DNA from: JBBQVK01 sp038211735
GTDB lineage: Bacteria > Patescibacteriota > Gracilibacteria > Absconditabacterales > Absconditicoccaceae
Reading direction: 5' to 3'
DNA length: 64,000 nucleotides
Assembly (NCBI GenBank): GCA_038211735.1
Contig: JBBQVK010000001.1
Coordinates: 124,001-188,000, forward strand
This document shows positions 43,631-54,891 of this stretch, in pieces; within the stretch, counting starts at the first letter, position 1, and each line of letters opens with the position of its first letter. The position numbers and the translations under genes were made by a program. Below the pieces are notes generated by a model. That model was not told the origin of the DNA. It was given only the letters and a program-made list of their open reading frames with translations, and ran no database searches.

Positions 43631-44305
43631 TTACTTGAAGTATTTTTCAATAAGCTGTTGCGCTTTTTCTTTCCCACCAAGGCCGAATGAGAGTCCTAGG
43701 GCGAGCATAATACCCATTACTATAGTATTGATATTGTCAGTCAAGAAGCTGATGTCTACTTGCGCTTGTTTTAGAGCGGTTACGATAGCAAACAACATAA
43801 TGATAATATATACTACATGTCATAACCAGCTATGATCAGTCATTTTTGCGGTTGCTGTAGCTCCATCAGTTAAGTGTTTAACAAATTTTGCAATGAACGC
43901 ACCTACAAGAATAATCAATACGGCTACAAAAAGATTTGGAATGTATCCGATAAACGTATTCACTAGTTCAGAGATTACTTGAAGACCTAAAATTTCAAAA
44001 ACTATACTAATCCCAAATAAGTATACGAACCAGTAGACAATACTAGCTATGATAGAAGTTGCGCTTCCTCCTAAGTTAGCATTGCGAAGGAAGGTATTGA
44101 CATTTGCTTTCTCAGCTAATCTATCTAATCCAATTCTATGTAAGAGGTATTCAGCCCCTTGCTTAAGAATTTTAGCAAGCGCCCAAAAGATAATCCAAAC
44201 TAAGATTGCGTAAATAAATCCTGGAATGAACCCAATCACTGTCAACCATAAATGGTTAAAAAATCCTGCTTGAAGCGGTAAAATACTTTCGATACTCGTA
44301 ATCAT
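43631..44305 (-). CDS. MscS-related conserved TM-helix protein
   Basis: 224 aa with five TM helices. The C-terminal repeat GIMLALGLSFGLGGKEKAQQLIEKY matches the PF05552 'conserved TM helix' seen in small mechanosensitive-channel relatives, as does VGAFIAKFVKH. The beta domain of true MscS is missing. Possible role in osmotic protection; inferred from family only. Confidence 0.75.
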
Positions 44306-44462
44306 CACAAAAAGGTGAAAAAATAAAAATGGACAGTTGTAAAGTAGAAAAAAAAGTGACAAAAGCAAATCTATATACCAAATAAGGGTATGAAATAGTC
44401 TTTTTTATATAGTGATGCTATTTACTCATAAATAGAAAGTATGAATATAGGCTATCCTTAAT

Positions 44463-45245
44463 TTATTGAGGAGCCGTTCCTTCAATAGGTAAATTTTCTG
44501 GAGCTGGAATATATTCTTGTGGGAGAGGTTCTCGTGGGAGAGGTTCTTGTGGGAGAGGTTCTTGTGGGAGGGATGGTTCCTCAACTATATTCTCTTGAGG
44601 CATAGGAGGTAATTCTACCTGTGATTGTGTAACTGTAGAGGCTTCCGCAAGTTTTTCTGCAGTATCATTCCTTTCCACTACTGTCTCTGCGACTTCTTGA
44701 ATTGCTTTCGCTGCAATGTCGCGACTGTCCATATGTTCTTGTACTAGTTCACCAATTTTATCTCTAAGTTTAATAGGATCAGTAATATACCATAAGGTGA
44801 TATCTCCCATCTGGTTAGTCTGGTCTCCTTCAGCAAAAAATATTATAGATCCATAATTGAAGATGCTTTTTAATATGCCTTCTTGCTCAATACGCACTGA
44901 TTTTATTTTATCGATCTCTAATGTCCTAACAGATGTTTTAAAAAGGAAGCTTTGGTTGTAGCAAGCAATTTCACGCGGAGTAATAATCGTAAAATCCATA
45001 TAATAGTCAATAATAAACTTTAGCGATCTCCGAGAAAAATATATTCCTGAAAGAATTATTGCGATCCAACACAACATTCTGATAAAAGAAAAAAGACCTC
45101 ATGAACCTTGCATAAGTCCGTAGCCAAACAGAAGAATAAGCATGACAAGTACACACCATCCAGCTGAAGGGAGCAACACCTTCATAACGATGAAAATAAA
45201 ATATCTACGTACAAAAATAACTTTATCTTTTCAGTTTTCTTCCAT
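44463..45245 (-). CDS. bPH2 (bacterial PH) domain membrane protein
   Basis: 260 aa. Two TM helices (about 20-48 and 57-75) precede a bPH2 domain at about 78-155 (IITPREIACYN, KIKSVRIEQEGILKSIFNYGSI). The C-terminal tail is Pro/Glu/Gln rich with repeats of PLPQE, encoded by a 15-bp tandem repeat near 44520-44570. Function unknown; PH-like domains in bacteria sit at membranes. Confidence 0.78.
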
Positions 45246-45381
45246 AGCACTGTGTAATAATTTGGTTGATTTTTCAGTATCAAAATTTGATAGGATCCTC
45301 ATCTACATACATACCAAAATAAATTTCAACCTACGGAGATAGTACTAGGTAGTTAGACATTTTCAAGACTTATCGTACTAT

Positions 45382-45414
45382 AAAAAAACACATCACCAAA
45401 TTAGCGATGCGTCT
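45382..45414 (-). terminator. Rho-independent terminator
   Basis: On the minus strand ACgCATC pairs with GATGtGT around a TAATTTGG-type loop, followed by T7. It ends the gene at 45473-45814. The remaining 45246-45381 holds no gene. Confidence 0.7.
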
Positions 45415-45472
45415 TTTGTGATATCCTATACTCTATACATAGAATCGCAGGAAACCTTTTGGTACTAGCAAA

Positions 45473-45814
45473 TTATGGCGTTTCTCAGTTTTCGTCTACT
45501 ACCGCATCCACATTGACTTCCGTGTTGTCGTCTTCCAAATTTTCTTCTACAACTGCATCAGTTCAGGTTAGGTCTTCAGCATCAGTTCAGGTCATGCCTT
45601 CAGCTCAAGTTAAGTCTTCAGCTCCTGATAACTCATTGCTTCCACTAGTAACTTTAAATCCTTTATATGCCCCAGGTCTAATAAGTGAAGGAGTAATCTC
45701 ACCATAGTTCCCATCCTTCCCAACGTTTAACGCCCGCCGGATAAGGTACATCAATGCCAACAATAAAATCCCTCCAAAAATTCTCCCCCAATTAGTTTTT
45801 ACATTTGAATCCAT
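45473..45814 (-). CDS. Small single-TM protein with an acidic repeat tail
   Basis: 113 aa. One TM helix near 9-24 (RIFGGILLLALMYLI), then a short basic linker and an acidic tail with three copies of TDAEDLTG-like units (the Gly of each is UGA). Function unknown. Confidence 0.6.
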
Positions 45815-46046
45815 TGATTAGTGTGTTATGAAAAAGGTAAAAAAGATGGCGCAATGATAGGTGTTTTGTGATATAAATCAACTACAAGATTGTTAAGATA
45901 TCATATTTATTACTGTCAATAGAAAATAGTACCAAATAATTATTTAAAACAATGATCTACGCCCCAAACCCTTCTAGAATTGTCGTCCAGATATAAAAGT
46001 ATAGACTATCCTTATATCATATTTTAGTTTTTCACTTATTATCTAA

Positions 46047-46355
46047 ATGATGTCTTCTGTACTTATTTTACTTATAGGAGTTGTTGTGCTTCGTTTTCTC
46101 GGAAGAGAATACTATAAAACAAGCGATAAACCAACTCAATCAGCACTTATAATTGGTGGGATGATCTTAAGTTTCGCCCTACCAGTCCGGTTTCTTGGTC
46201 ATCAGTTCGATTATCTTTGGGAGATCGTTCCTGCTAGAGAAGTAATACGAGCCTTCCTTGCATCATGCTTGCTATGGTGGTTTACTCTTCGTCGCAATGA
46301 TAAATGCGCGCCTGATCTAAAAGTATTACAAAGAGGTGAAATAAAGTTTATCTAA
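46047..46355 (+). CDS. Three-TM membrane protein, 102 aa
   Basis: Helices near 3-16, 32-50 and 68-80, with a basic C-terminus. No UGA. Ends in TAA before a strong terminator. Unrecognised. Confidence 0.6.
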   Translation: MMSSVLILLIGVVVLRFLGREYYKTSDKPTQSALIIGGMILSFALPVRFLGHQFDYLWEIVPAREVIRAFLASCLLWWFTLRRNDKCAPDLKVLQRGEIKFI

Positions 46356-46399
46356 GCTCACCAATGATATAGGGGGAGGCAAGGATACAGCAAGTAAAG

Positions 46400-46433
46400 A
46401 AAAAAGGGTTGCGCAAGCGCAACCCTTTTTTCT
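46400..46433. terminator. Bidirectional terminator
   Basis: A6-GGGTTGCGCAAGCGCAACCC-T7. It serves both the 46047 gene and, from the other side, gyrA. Confidence 0.92.
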
Positions 46434-46513
46434 TTGTCCTATATATTTTCTTCTGTCCTATTATCGATCATTTCAATCTGATTTTACAATTCCTCCTCTA
46501 GATATACAAATTA

Positions 46514-49357
46514 CTATTCATCTTTGGTAGTTGCTTCTTCAGTTTCATTTGCCGGTTTCTTGGATTCTTCTTTTTCGCTCCAAGGTCTTCGCATCTTCAC
46601 GATCGTTCCATTAGTGATCTTGCTTAGTGGTTCATCTGGAAGTTTCAAATCCATCTTATCAGAGTCGAAGAGATCTATTCTTCCATTTTCCATTTTTAAA
46701 TTAACTCCCCCCTCATAGATAGCAAGTGCTCCTCTGAGATGTTGCCCTCTCTTGAGTTGAGCACATTCGAATCCAGTCTGTCCTCTCTTCATCTCCCCTC
46801 TTGCTTTCATCAAGAAGATATCTTCTGCCGCTACAAGTTTCCCATTTTGGTCATCATGAATGAAGATAAATGGCTCATCTTGATAACGGAAGATATCTGC
46901 AACTCTATCATTTTCTTCTAAGTCGATCGCTTTGACTCCTCCTGAAGTTTTCCCCATGGGCCTTACTTGTCCTTCTTTGTAGATGAGCATCAGTCCATTT
47001 TGTGAAATAGCTCAAATTCTATCATTTTCTTTTATAGGAAGCACCTTGATGATCTGCTCTTTTGGCCCAAGTCCCATTACAACGGTTGGGAATTTTTTGA
47101 AACTTAATAAGAGTTTCTTCGTAATTTTTTTGATATTGTTTTGATTGGTTAAGATAACGAGATAGTCAAAATCAAATCCCATCGTTTCTGTAAAGACCAA
47201 GTTTGATTTGAGCCCAAACTGTTTGACCACATCCATCGATTCACTCTGGATGGTAAATCTTCCAAGATCTTTCAGTCTTTGGATCACTAGTTCGCCAATA
47301 TCTGAGATCGCAATGATCTTGTCTTGATTGTCCGTATGTGTGTATGTCCAGGTTCCTTCTGGTACTTTGAGGATTCTGCTTTGGTACAGCACTTTCAATT
47401 TATAATCAGAATCAATCCACGTAATTACCGGCTCTTTGATAAGTTCGTCTAACTTTTTCAATCTCTTAATACTACTATCAAGCTCATAGATCTTTTCGAC
47501 GTCGTTAGAAATTTCAGTTTTTCTTTCATCACCGTAAGTATCTCTCATATAGATCAACTCGTCGACAACCACCTTATCGAGTTTCTTTGGATTTTCTATA
47601 ATGCTCGTAAGATATGTTATCAAATCCCCCTTCTCTTTCATCTCATTTAAGATTTTTTGTATTTCTAATCCTACTAATGTTTGCAATCTTAGCATCAAGA
47701 TGTACTCTGCTTGCTCGTCACTAAATTCAAACTTTTTCATCAGCTTTTCTTTTGCTTCTTCTCTAGTCTGCGATGCTCTAATTGCAGCAATAACTTCATC
47801 CAAAATATCGGTAGCGCGCTGCAACCCTTCCAAGATATGTAATCTCTTCTGTGCTTTATCTAATTGGTATTTTGATCTTCTCAAAACCACCACTCTTCTG
47901 AAGTCGACAAACTCGACAAGCAACTGTTTGATATTCAAATGTCTAGGTTGGATGCCGTTTTCTGTCAAAGCGACATTGTTGACACTGAAATTTGACTGTA
48001 AGTCTGTATACTTATAAATTCTCGTGAGAATCTCTTCTTTTGGCGCTCATTTTCTGAGTTTAACTGTCACTCTAATCAAATCTTTACTCGACTCGTCAGT
48101 GATATCGATAATCCCTTCGAGTTTTTTGAGATCCACTAGTTCACCAATTTTCGCTACCAACGTAGATTTATTTATCTGATAGGGAAGTTCAGTGATCACA
48201 ATTACGTCTTCCTTTTTTACTGTTTGTTCAAAATGGACGCGCCCACGCATTGTAATACCTCCTCTTCCCTTCTCATAAACCTCTTTAATATTATATGAAT
48301 CGAAAATAATTCCTCCTGTAGGGAAATCTGGTCCTTTGATTATTTGCATAATCTCGTCGATCGTCATCTCAGGATTGTCGATCAGTGCTAAGCAAGCAGT
48401 AATTACTTCGGTAAGATTGTGCGGTGGTAAGTTTGTAGCCATTCCTACCGCAATACCCATTGTCCCATTACACAACGTGTAGGGGAATTTGGTAGGTAAG
48501 TTTGCAGGTTCTTGGCGCGACTGATCGTAGTTGTCACGTCGTGCGACTGTATCTTGGTCGATATCTTCGAGCATCTCTTCTGCAATCTTCGTAAGTCTTG
48601 CTTCCGTATATCTCATCGCAGCAGGTCCATCACCATCGACTGAACCGAAGTTACCTTGTCCATCGACCATTCTATATCTCATACTGAATGGCTGAGCGAG
48701 TCTCACCATCGCATCATATACTGAGCTGTCACCATGTGGATGATACTTACCTAAGACCTCTCCCACTACCGCTGCAGATTTCTTATGTTTTGCGTTATGA
48801 AAAAGCTTCATATCGTACATTGCGTACAAGATACGTCTGATAACAGGCTTGAGCCCATCTCTTACGTCTGGCAAGGCACGAGAAACGATTACTGACATCG
48901 CATAGTCAATATATGATTGAGTAATTTCTTCTTCAACCGCACGCATAATAATATTCTCTATAACCGCTCAGCTTACATCGCCATCTCCATCAGGAGCGAT
49001 AGGTAAGATTTTCTTAGGTTTTGGCGTCTTCATGCCTTCTGTGATTGAAGGTGGAAGTTGCTCGAAAGTTGACTGTTCTTCAACAGGGGTTTTTCTCGTA
49101 TCGATCTCATTTTGAGGTACAATTTTTTTCTCAACTTTCTGTGTTTTTGAGGCTGGTTTCTTAATCGGACTAATAGCTATTTTAGGTGTAGCCTTAGTCG
49201 TGACTTTTTTGACAGGCGCTTTTGGAGTTGGTTTTTTAACCACCTTAGGCGCAACCTTTTTTACTGGTTTTGACACAGGTTTTTTAGCTGATCCTCAAAC
49301 TTTTTTATTTGGTTTCACTGGTCACTTACCTCATTTATTTGGCTTTTTTGCGGGCAT
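46514..49357 (-). CDS. gyrA: DNA gyrase subunit A with a histone-H1-like N-terminal tail
   Basis: 947 aa. Residues 1-128 are Lys/Pro/Ala/Val rich with repeated KKP, PKAPVKK and VKKP units. The GyrA core then begins EEEITQSYIDYAMSVI and has RALPDVRDGLKPV, GKYHPHGDSSVYDAM and the catalytic Tyr250 in RYTEARL. The coiled-coil tower follows, then a degenerate beta-pinwheel C-terminal domain (KTSGGVKAIDL in place of the GyrA box). ParC cannot be excluded. With GyrB it changes DNA supercoiling. The tail could bind DNA non-specifically. Confidence 0.9.
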
Positions 49358-49762
49358 ACTACTTTTACAACAAAATTAAAAATACCGAATGGTATACTGA
49401 CGTACCTATAGCCAAGTTTACTCTAATTGCAATGGTAACGCAGATCACCTAGTAGAATGACTATTCCCAACAAAGCACTTAGGAGGTTTCACGACACCCG
49501 TAAATGCCAGTTCTTATCTAATAAATTTAAGTTGACATCTATCTATTTGGTGGCTGTTTAATCTTGCAAACTCCAAAAAGATACCTATATACAAGGAGTG
49601 GAAAAGTATAAAAAGTAGTTTTGACCAACGTAAAGAACTTCATGATCGCAAATAGCCGTATATATTACTGTTTCGGTTTTACCGCATCGTCGTAAAAAGC
49701 GATATCATGATTTTCTTTTTCTCACAATTTCCACATCTTTAGCAGATAACCTTTAGTATATA
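49358..49762. other. Divergent intergenic region between gyrA and rny
   Basis: 405 bp without a gene on either strand. It holds a plus-strand promoter candidate, TTGACA at 49532-49537 and TTTAAT near 49556-49561 (18-bp spacer). This would give rny a leader of about 195 nt. Confidence 0.4.
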
Positions 49763-51250
49763 ATGATTACCTTAGTAGGGATTGCCATAGGTGGGCTCCT
49801 GGTAGGATTTTTTGCAGGAAAAATGTCTTTTGAAAAAATGCTTACTAGCAAGAAAATTGCTGCAGAGCAAGAAGTTGCAAAAGCCAAGAAAGAAGCAGAT
49901 GAAATCGTCAAAAGAGCCGAATACAACTCACAAAAGATTGTCGAGAAGACCGAAAAAGAGATCGACATCAAACAGAAGAAAATCGAACAGTACGAACTAA
50001 GACTCCAGCAAAAGGAGGAAAAGGTCGATGAAAAAATGGAAAGGCTCGAAGAGAAGAAAGAAGAGTACATTGTTAAGAAACAAGAACTCGAAAAGACTCT
50101 CGAACAACAAAAAACTATCTTGGCAGAGGTTGCACAGCTAACCCCTGAGCAGGCGAAGCAACAACTCTTTGACCAGATTAGAGAAGAACAGCAACAAGAA
50201 ATTGCTACGTTCATCAATAAGTACAAGATGATCAAAGAAGAAGAAGCCAAAGAAGAAGCAGGTAAAATTATTGCAAAAGTATTACCAAGAGTTGCTCAAG
50301 AAGGACTCAATGAACATCTTGTGACGCTCGTTGATCTTCCTACTGAAGATATGAAGGGAAAGATTATCGGACGTGAAGGAAGAAATATTTCTGCATTTGA
50401 AAGAACGACAGGTGTTGAAGTTACTATCGATGATACTCCTCTTACGATCAAACTTTCTTCGTTTGATCCAGAAAAGAGATTTATCGCTGCTGAGACGATG
50501 AAAGTACTCGTCAAAGACGGAAAGATTAATCCAGTCTATATCGAAAAAGTATTTGCAGATATGACCAAAGATACTGAAGAGACCTTTATGAAAAAAGGGA
50601 AAGAGACCTTGGCAAAACTTAATCTTGCGATGATGAAGCCAGAGATCGTAGAATATATTGGTAGATTCCATATTAGATATAGCTATGGACAAAATCTTCT
50701 CTTACATAGTATTGAGGTAGCAAGACTTGCTGAGATGTTAGCAAACGAACTTGGATTGGATGCTGAGCTAGCTAAAAAAGCTGGTCTTCTTCACGATATT
50801 GGAAAAATAGATGCAGGTAATGGTGAAGCACATACAAAAGTAGGAGCTGAAATTTTAAGAAAACATAAAATGCATGAAGTTATTATAAATACTGCTGAGT
50901 GACACCATTTCGATGTAGAACTTAAGACTCCCGAATCATGGATCGCAACCGCTGCAGATATTATTTCTGCTTCAAGACCTGGAGCAAGATTTGATACAAA
51001 AGAGTTGTTTATCGATAGAATGACCAATCTTGAAAACCTTATCAACTCTGTGGAAGGTGTTCAAAAAGCATATATCATGCAAGCAGGTAGAGAGATCATG
51101 ACCTTCTTCAATCCAGACAACGTTTCTGATGCACAGATGGAAGTCCTCACTCGCACTATCGGAGATAAGATCGAAGAACAGCTCGATTACCCTGGTTCTA
51201 TCAGAATCGTTGGTATTAGGGAAAATAGAATGGTGCATTACTTAAGATAA
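49763..51250 (+). CDS. rny: Ribonuclease Y
   Basis: 495 aa. An N-terminal TM anchor (VGIAIGGLLVGFFAG), a long coiled coil (about 25-165), a KH domain with GKIIGREGRNISAFE near 195 and an HD domain with GLLHDIGK near 340 match RNase Y throughout. It is an endoribonuclease that starts mRNA decay at the membrane. Only one UGA is present, immediately before HHFD. Structured RNA elements follow the stop codon. Confidence 0.95.
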
Positions 51251-51258
51251 GCACTAGC

Positions 51259-51400
51259 CTTAGATAGATTTCGCAAGAAAAGTATCTAAGATGAAGTTTG
51301 TGCTCGTCAGAGCGCCCGAAACCAGAAGATTTGTAAGAGTGGCATCGGCCCATACAAATCTCCTGGTTCTTCGAACGCTCTAACTCGCAAATTACTTCAT
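51259..51400 (+). ncRNA. Structured RNA after rny
   Basis: Hairpin 1 (51259-51290) is CTTAGATA/TATCTAAG with an inner TTTC/GAAA. Hairpin 2 (51291-51400) is a long rod: ATGAAGT/ACTTCAT, AGAGCG/CGCTCT, CGAA/TTCG, CCAG/CTGG and AGATTTGTA/TACAAATCT. No coding frame fits. It may be a 3'-UTR element of rny or an independent RNA. Confidence 0.55.
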
Positions 51401-51432
51401 GTTACTCTTTATAATTACACAATCATTCTATC

Positions 51433-51657
51433 ATGTGACTAACCAACGGGCCTAAAAAGAAAATATTGGATTTACGTCTACTCACAGATGAGTTGCTAAC
51501 ATCAACTATTGCATCAATGTCTCCAGAAGAAAAAAAGAGTCTTGTGGACGAAATTGTTGAGGGGGTTAGTAAAGCAACTACTGACAACTTAGAAGACATG
51601 AAAACCCTTGATCTAAAGGTATTAGACATCCAGTTTGAGGTTATCCCTCAATACTAG
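51433..51657 (+). CDS. Small hypothetical protein, 74 aa
   Basis: Starts ATG-TGA (Met-Gly) and ends in TAG. An acidic helical middle has SPEEKKSLVDEIVEGVSKA. No signal or TM. It lies between two long RNA hairpins. Unrecognised. Confidence 0.5.
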
Positions 51658-51742
51658 AGATAGAAAGTAAATTTTAAAATAAGAGAGAGGGCGTCAGAAA
51701 GTGAGGGAGTATGAGATCGAGAGAAAAATATAAAAGCTATAT

Positions 51743-51862
51743 AAGAATGAGGACTGGTAAGTGCGAGGAAAATATACCGGAAGCAGAGTCCGCTTTGATA
51801 TAGTCGAAGTGGATAACGACGCGAGGAATTATATTTTTTGAGAGCCACTCATTCTCATTCTT
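51743..51862. ncRNA. Second long hairpin RNA candidate
   Basis: AAGAATGAG (51743-51751) pairs with CTCATTCTT (51854-51862), AAAATATA with TATATTTT (51830-51837), and the tip TCCGCTTTGA with TCGAAGTGGA (10 bp, 5-nt loop, 51789-51813). The region 51658-51888 has no coding frame. Confidence 0.5.
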
Positions 51863-51888
51863 ACTAAAAAAATATTTACCATTCTATC

Positions 51889-52713
51889 ATGCGTTGCATG
51901 TACCACTACATCACCTTAGGAGACGTAAAAATCTATCTAACCGGAGTCGGCATTGTTTTGTTTCTTGCCACTTTTTTGGTAAGCATGAAATACTACTGCA
52001 AAAAATATCAACTCAACTTTGGATCATTTCTACGTATCGTTCCACAATGTCTCGCAGTGACCTATCTGTTAGCGACGTATAGTCGATACTTTATAGAGTC
52101 GTTTGTAGTATTTTCTGCTGATCCTAAACAACGACTGCTCTATCTTACTCCAAGTGGCTACGCGTTTCATTTTGTAGGAGTTATTGTAGGCATGTTTTTA
52201 TGTGGACATCGATTTTTGAAACGCAAAGCAAAACCTGAGCAATATTCGCAACGATTAGAAGTATTTTTCCATAGTCTAATGCGGGCATTGATCCCATTGG
52301 GGATCTGTTTGCTATTGGGAGATAACTTTATTGGCAAACAAATAGATGGAGGATTTTTCGTTTCTGCGATTAAGAACGATAGCAAAGTTGCAGTGTATGA
52401 CAAAGTAATTCCATTATGATTGTATGTGAGTATTTTGTGATTAGCATGACATTTCTTTACTATACTGCTTGAATCTCGATATACCAAAAGATGAAAAAAA
52501 GGACGATGATATGTTGCCTTTTGAGTATTCTTGTTCGCATTGAGTATATTATTGCTACGACAACAATACCCAAGACATATGGTCATGCAGATATTTGGTA
52601 TAAGTGTAGATATAAAGCAGTATGTAGCACGAATTCTAGGATGATTCTTTTTGTACAAAAGCAGAACGTCAAAACGTACTTCGCCCTCAGAAAATGTATC
52701 GCAATCATTGTAA
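51889..52713 (+). CDS. Divergent Lgt-like membrane protein
   Basis: 274 aa with about seven TM helices. The pattern SGYAFHFVGVIVGMF, LLGDNFIGKQIDG and YDKVIPLGLYVS follows, at the right spacing, the H-G-G, R-x-G-N-F-x-N-G-E and H-P-x-Q-x-Y-E regions of prolipoprotein diacylglyceryl transferase, but key residues differ. The window encodes at least three lipoproteins that would need Lgt. Nine or more UGA-encoded Gly occur in the C-terminal half. Confidence 0.45.
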
Positions 52714-52795
52714 AGTTCTTTGAAAGGGTAAATAATTCGGTCGTTATGATCCCTCCTCAGCGTCGGAAAAGCCTTTAGCAAAAAAGTGGGCTCGT

Positions 52796-54334
52796 ATGAA
52801 ACTACAGTTCGATAAAAAAGATAGCATCTATAAGATCTTCAAAACGATCAACAAGATACCTTCCTATAGAGCGGTAACTATTTTTATCGACGGACAAAAT
52901 CCTTTTTTTCGCAATCAACGATGGGGGAAACAAATTATGGAGCTTATCGAACAACATCATCTCCAAGCGACCTTTATCAGCTCTTCCAAAGACGCACACG
53001 CCTACCTCACACAGATCGGTGCTGCTCTCAAACAGCAAGAACACTCTCCGTTTCATCAATTTTTCATGGCGATCTATACGCTGCTTTTCACTACGAAAAA
53101 CCTACATAACAAGTTGGTGTTGAAACAAAACTACCTCTCATACCTAGTAATTGTCGCAGAGATTACTGTGATCGGATGACTCCTTTATGCATTGCGAGGC
53201 ATGATCTCACCCAATGCGACCATCCGGATTACTCCTGCACATCAGGTAGAAGATGTTGTCTATAACTATCGCTACTATCCAGCTGACCATCCCATTGATA
53301 TGGATCAACAACGCTCTTTTATTAGTATTCCATATACGATTGAACATCTTCCCTTTGAACATACCCTCACCGTTAATGTGCAAAATATTACCTACACCAT
53401 CACCCAAGCAAAAGGAATGGTCAAGGTAACTAACACTCTCTCTACCCCTTTTTCACTTCTTGGTAAAACAAAGTTTGTAGATGAAAACGGGGTGTTATTT
53501 GAATCAGATGAGTGGTTTACTATCCCTCCTGCACAAGGCGATACTCCCAGTGTCATCTATGTCTCCGTGACTGCTGCTGAATATCAAGAAGATGGTGGCA
53601 TGATCTGAGACAAAGGAAATATCAAAGCTAATACAAAACTCCTTATCAAAAACCTTCCTGAAAGCGCGCAACAGCAAGCGATAGTAGGAGTTGCAGTGCG
53701 CGATTTCGCCGGCGGGTCTACCAATGCTACTTGAACGGTTATAAACGAAGATATCGAGCAGATAGAGGCAAGTATCGTTTCCTATATGGAGGATAAGAAA
53801 AAAGAACATATTCAAGAAAATTTCGATATGTCAGATAAAAAAATTCTACTGTTTAATGATCTTATTCATCTCAATATCCAAGAGTTTGTAACAAGCGCAA
53901 ACGTAGGTGCAGTGACGGCGTTCATTGAAGGGAAAGTAACTGCAACTGTTGACTTCGTCTATGTGAAAGATGCAGATTTGGAAAAGGCAGTCATGACTTA
54001 TCTTGACCAAAGACCGTCCGAGAATCTCCAAATGTTATGACTCGATACCAATAGTATTAGCTTCTTTAAACTCATCCCTCATAGTTATATGACGTGAGTC
54101 TATTTGATTCCAACCAAAATGAATGTGATACGATGATATAATTTCGATCGTGATAGTAACGGTATACTCGCAGAGATCAGATCAAAGATTGCAGGAAGTA
54201 CCCGTGAGGCAGCTGAAAAAAGCATCTTAGAGTATGAAGATATTGCAAAAGCTGATGTCCGTATTAGTCCTCCGCGATACAATACACTTCCGCAAGTAAA
54301 ATCAAGGATTGAGTTCCGTACAAAAAAAGAGTAA
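52796..54334 (+). CDS. Membrane protein with baseplate-J-like domain
   Basis: 512 aa. A cytoplasmic N-terminal domain (about 1-105; HPFFDNQ-like NPFFRNQRWGKQI) is followed by one TM helix (about 113-135). The external part at about 195-330 (AKGMVKVTNTLSTPFSL, TKFVDENGVLFES, FTIPPAQ) matches baseplate J/gp47-type proteins widely encoded in CPR genomes. Role unknown, possibly surface attachment. Seven UGA-encoded Gly. Confidence 0.68.
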
Positions 54335-54891
54335 ATTTCATCGTTTAGCCGCCCGCTCATGTATCGTACCTCCCTTCAAGGTTCGCTTTTCTCAATTCAG
54401 TCATTAGCGACACATCTCACTCCTTAGACTCTAATTTTCTAAAACATTATTTTTAGATCTTTTATACAACTGTCAACTATAGACACCTACGCTCTTTCCT
54501 TTTCTAGAAAATGTGATAACTAATGGTTATCAAGGAACCCAGTTTTAATGGAAAACGATATGTTTTTTTGAAGTCAAAACGTAGGTATGTTGGCGATTAT
54601 GTACTAAAAAATTTTCTGTTTTTCACTCTTGAAAAGGTGCGGTGGTTGCCTACAAGGAGGCTATCCTAATCAATTAAGAACTGACTCGTCGTACTTCACC
54701 AGAACATCACTCACTATCCTCTGAACTTATATAAAGATCAAAAAGATGGATTCACGTACTATCTTTGGTTTATCTTCCTCACTAATTAAGATCTAGTCGT
54801 AGTATCTTGCTGCATCCTAACAAAAAATGAGAATATTCTTCATTATGATGAGGCACTACTTTTTTTATCCTGTTCACCTGTTCGTACGCTC
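54335..54891. other. Long intergenic region upstream of nrdB
   Basis: 557 bp with no credible gene in any frame under the UGA=Gly code. It contains the RNA candidate at 54485-54586, a hairpin TTGCCT/GGAGGC-like near 54648-54666 and, close to nrdB, AT-rich sequence with short inverted repeats. A regulatory leader for the ribonucleotide reductase operon is plausible. Confidence 0.5.
54485..54586 (+). ncRNA. Candidate structured RNA upstream of nrdB
   Basis: A closing stem ACCTACG (54485-54491) / CGTAGGT (54580-54586) encloses two hairpins, GATAAC/GTTATC (54515-54531) and GTTTT/AAAAC (54542-54556). No open frame. Confidence 0.35.

Noticed and set aside
49741..49763. General leaderless transcription inferred from TATA-like hexamers next to several ATGs (9774, 34862, 46047, 49763)
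   Set aside because: In such AT-rich DNA these hexamers are expected by chance and some are too close to the ATG to place a start site; only the dnaE case is spaced correctly.
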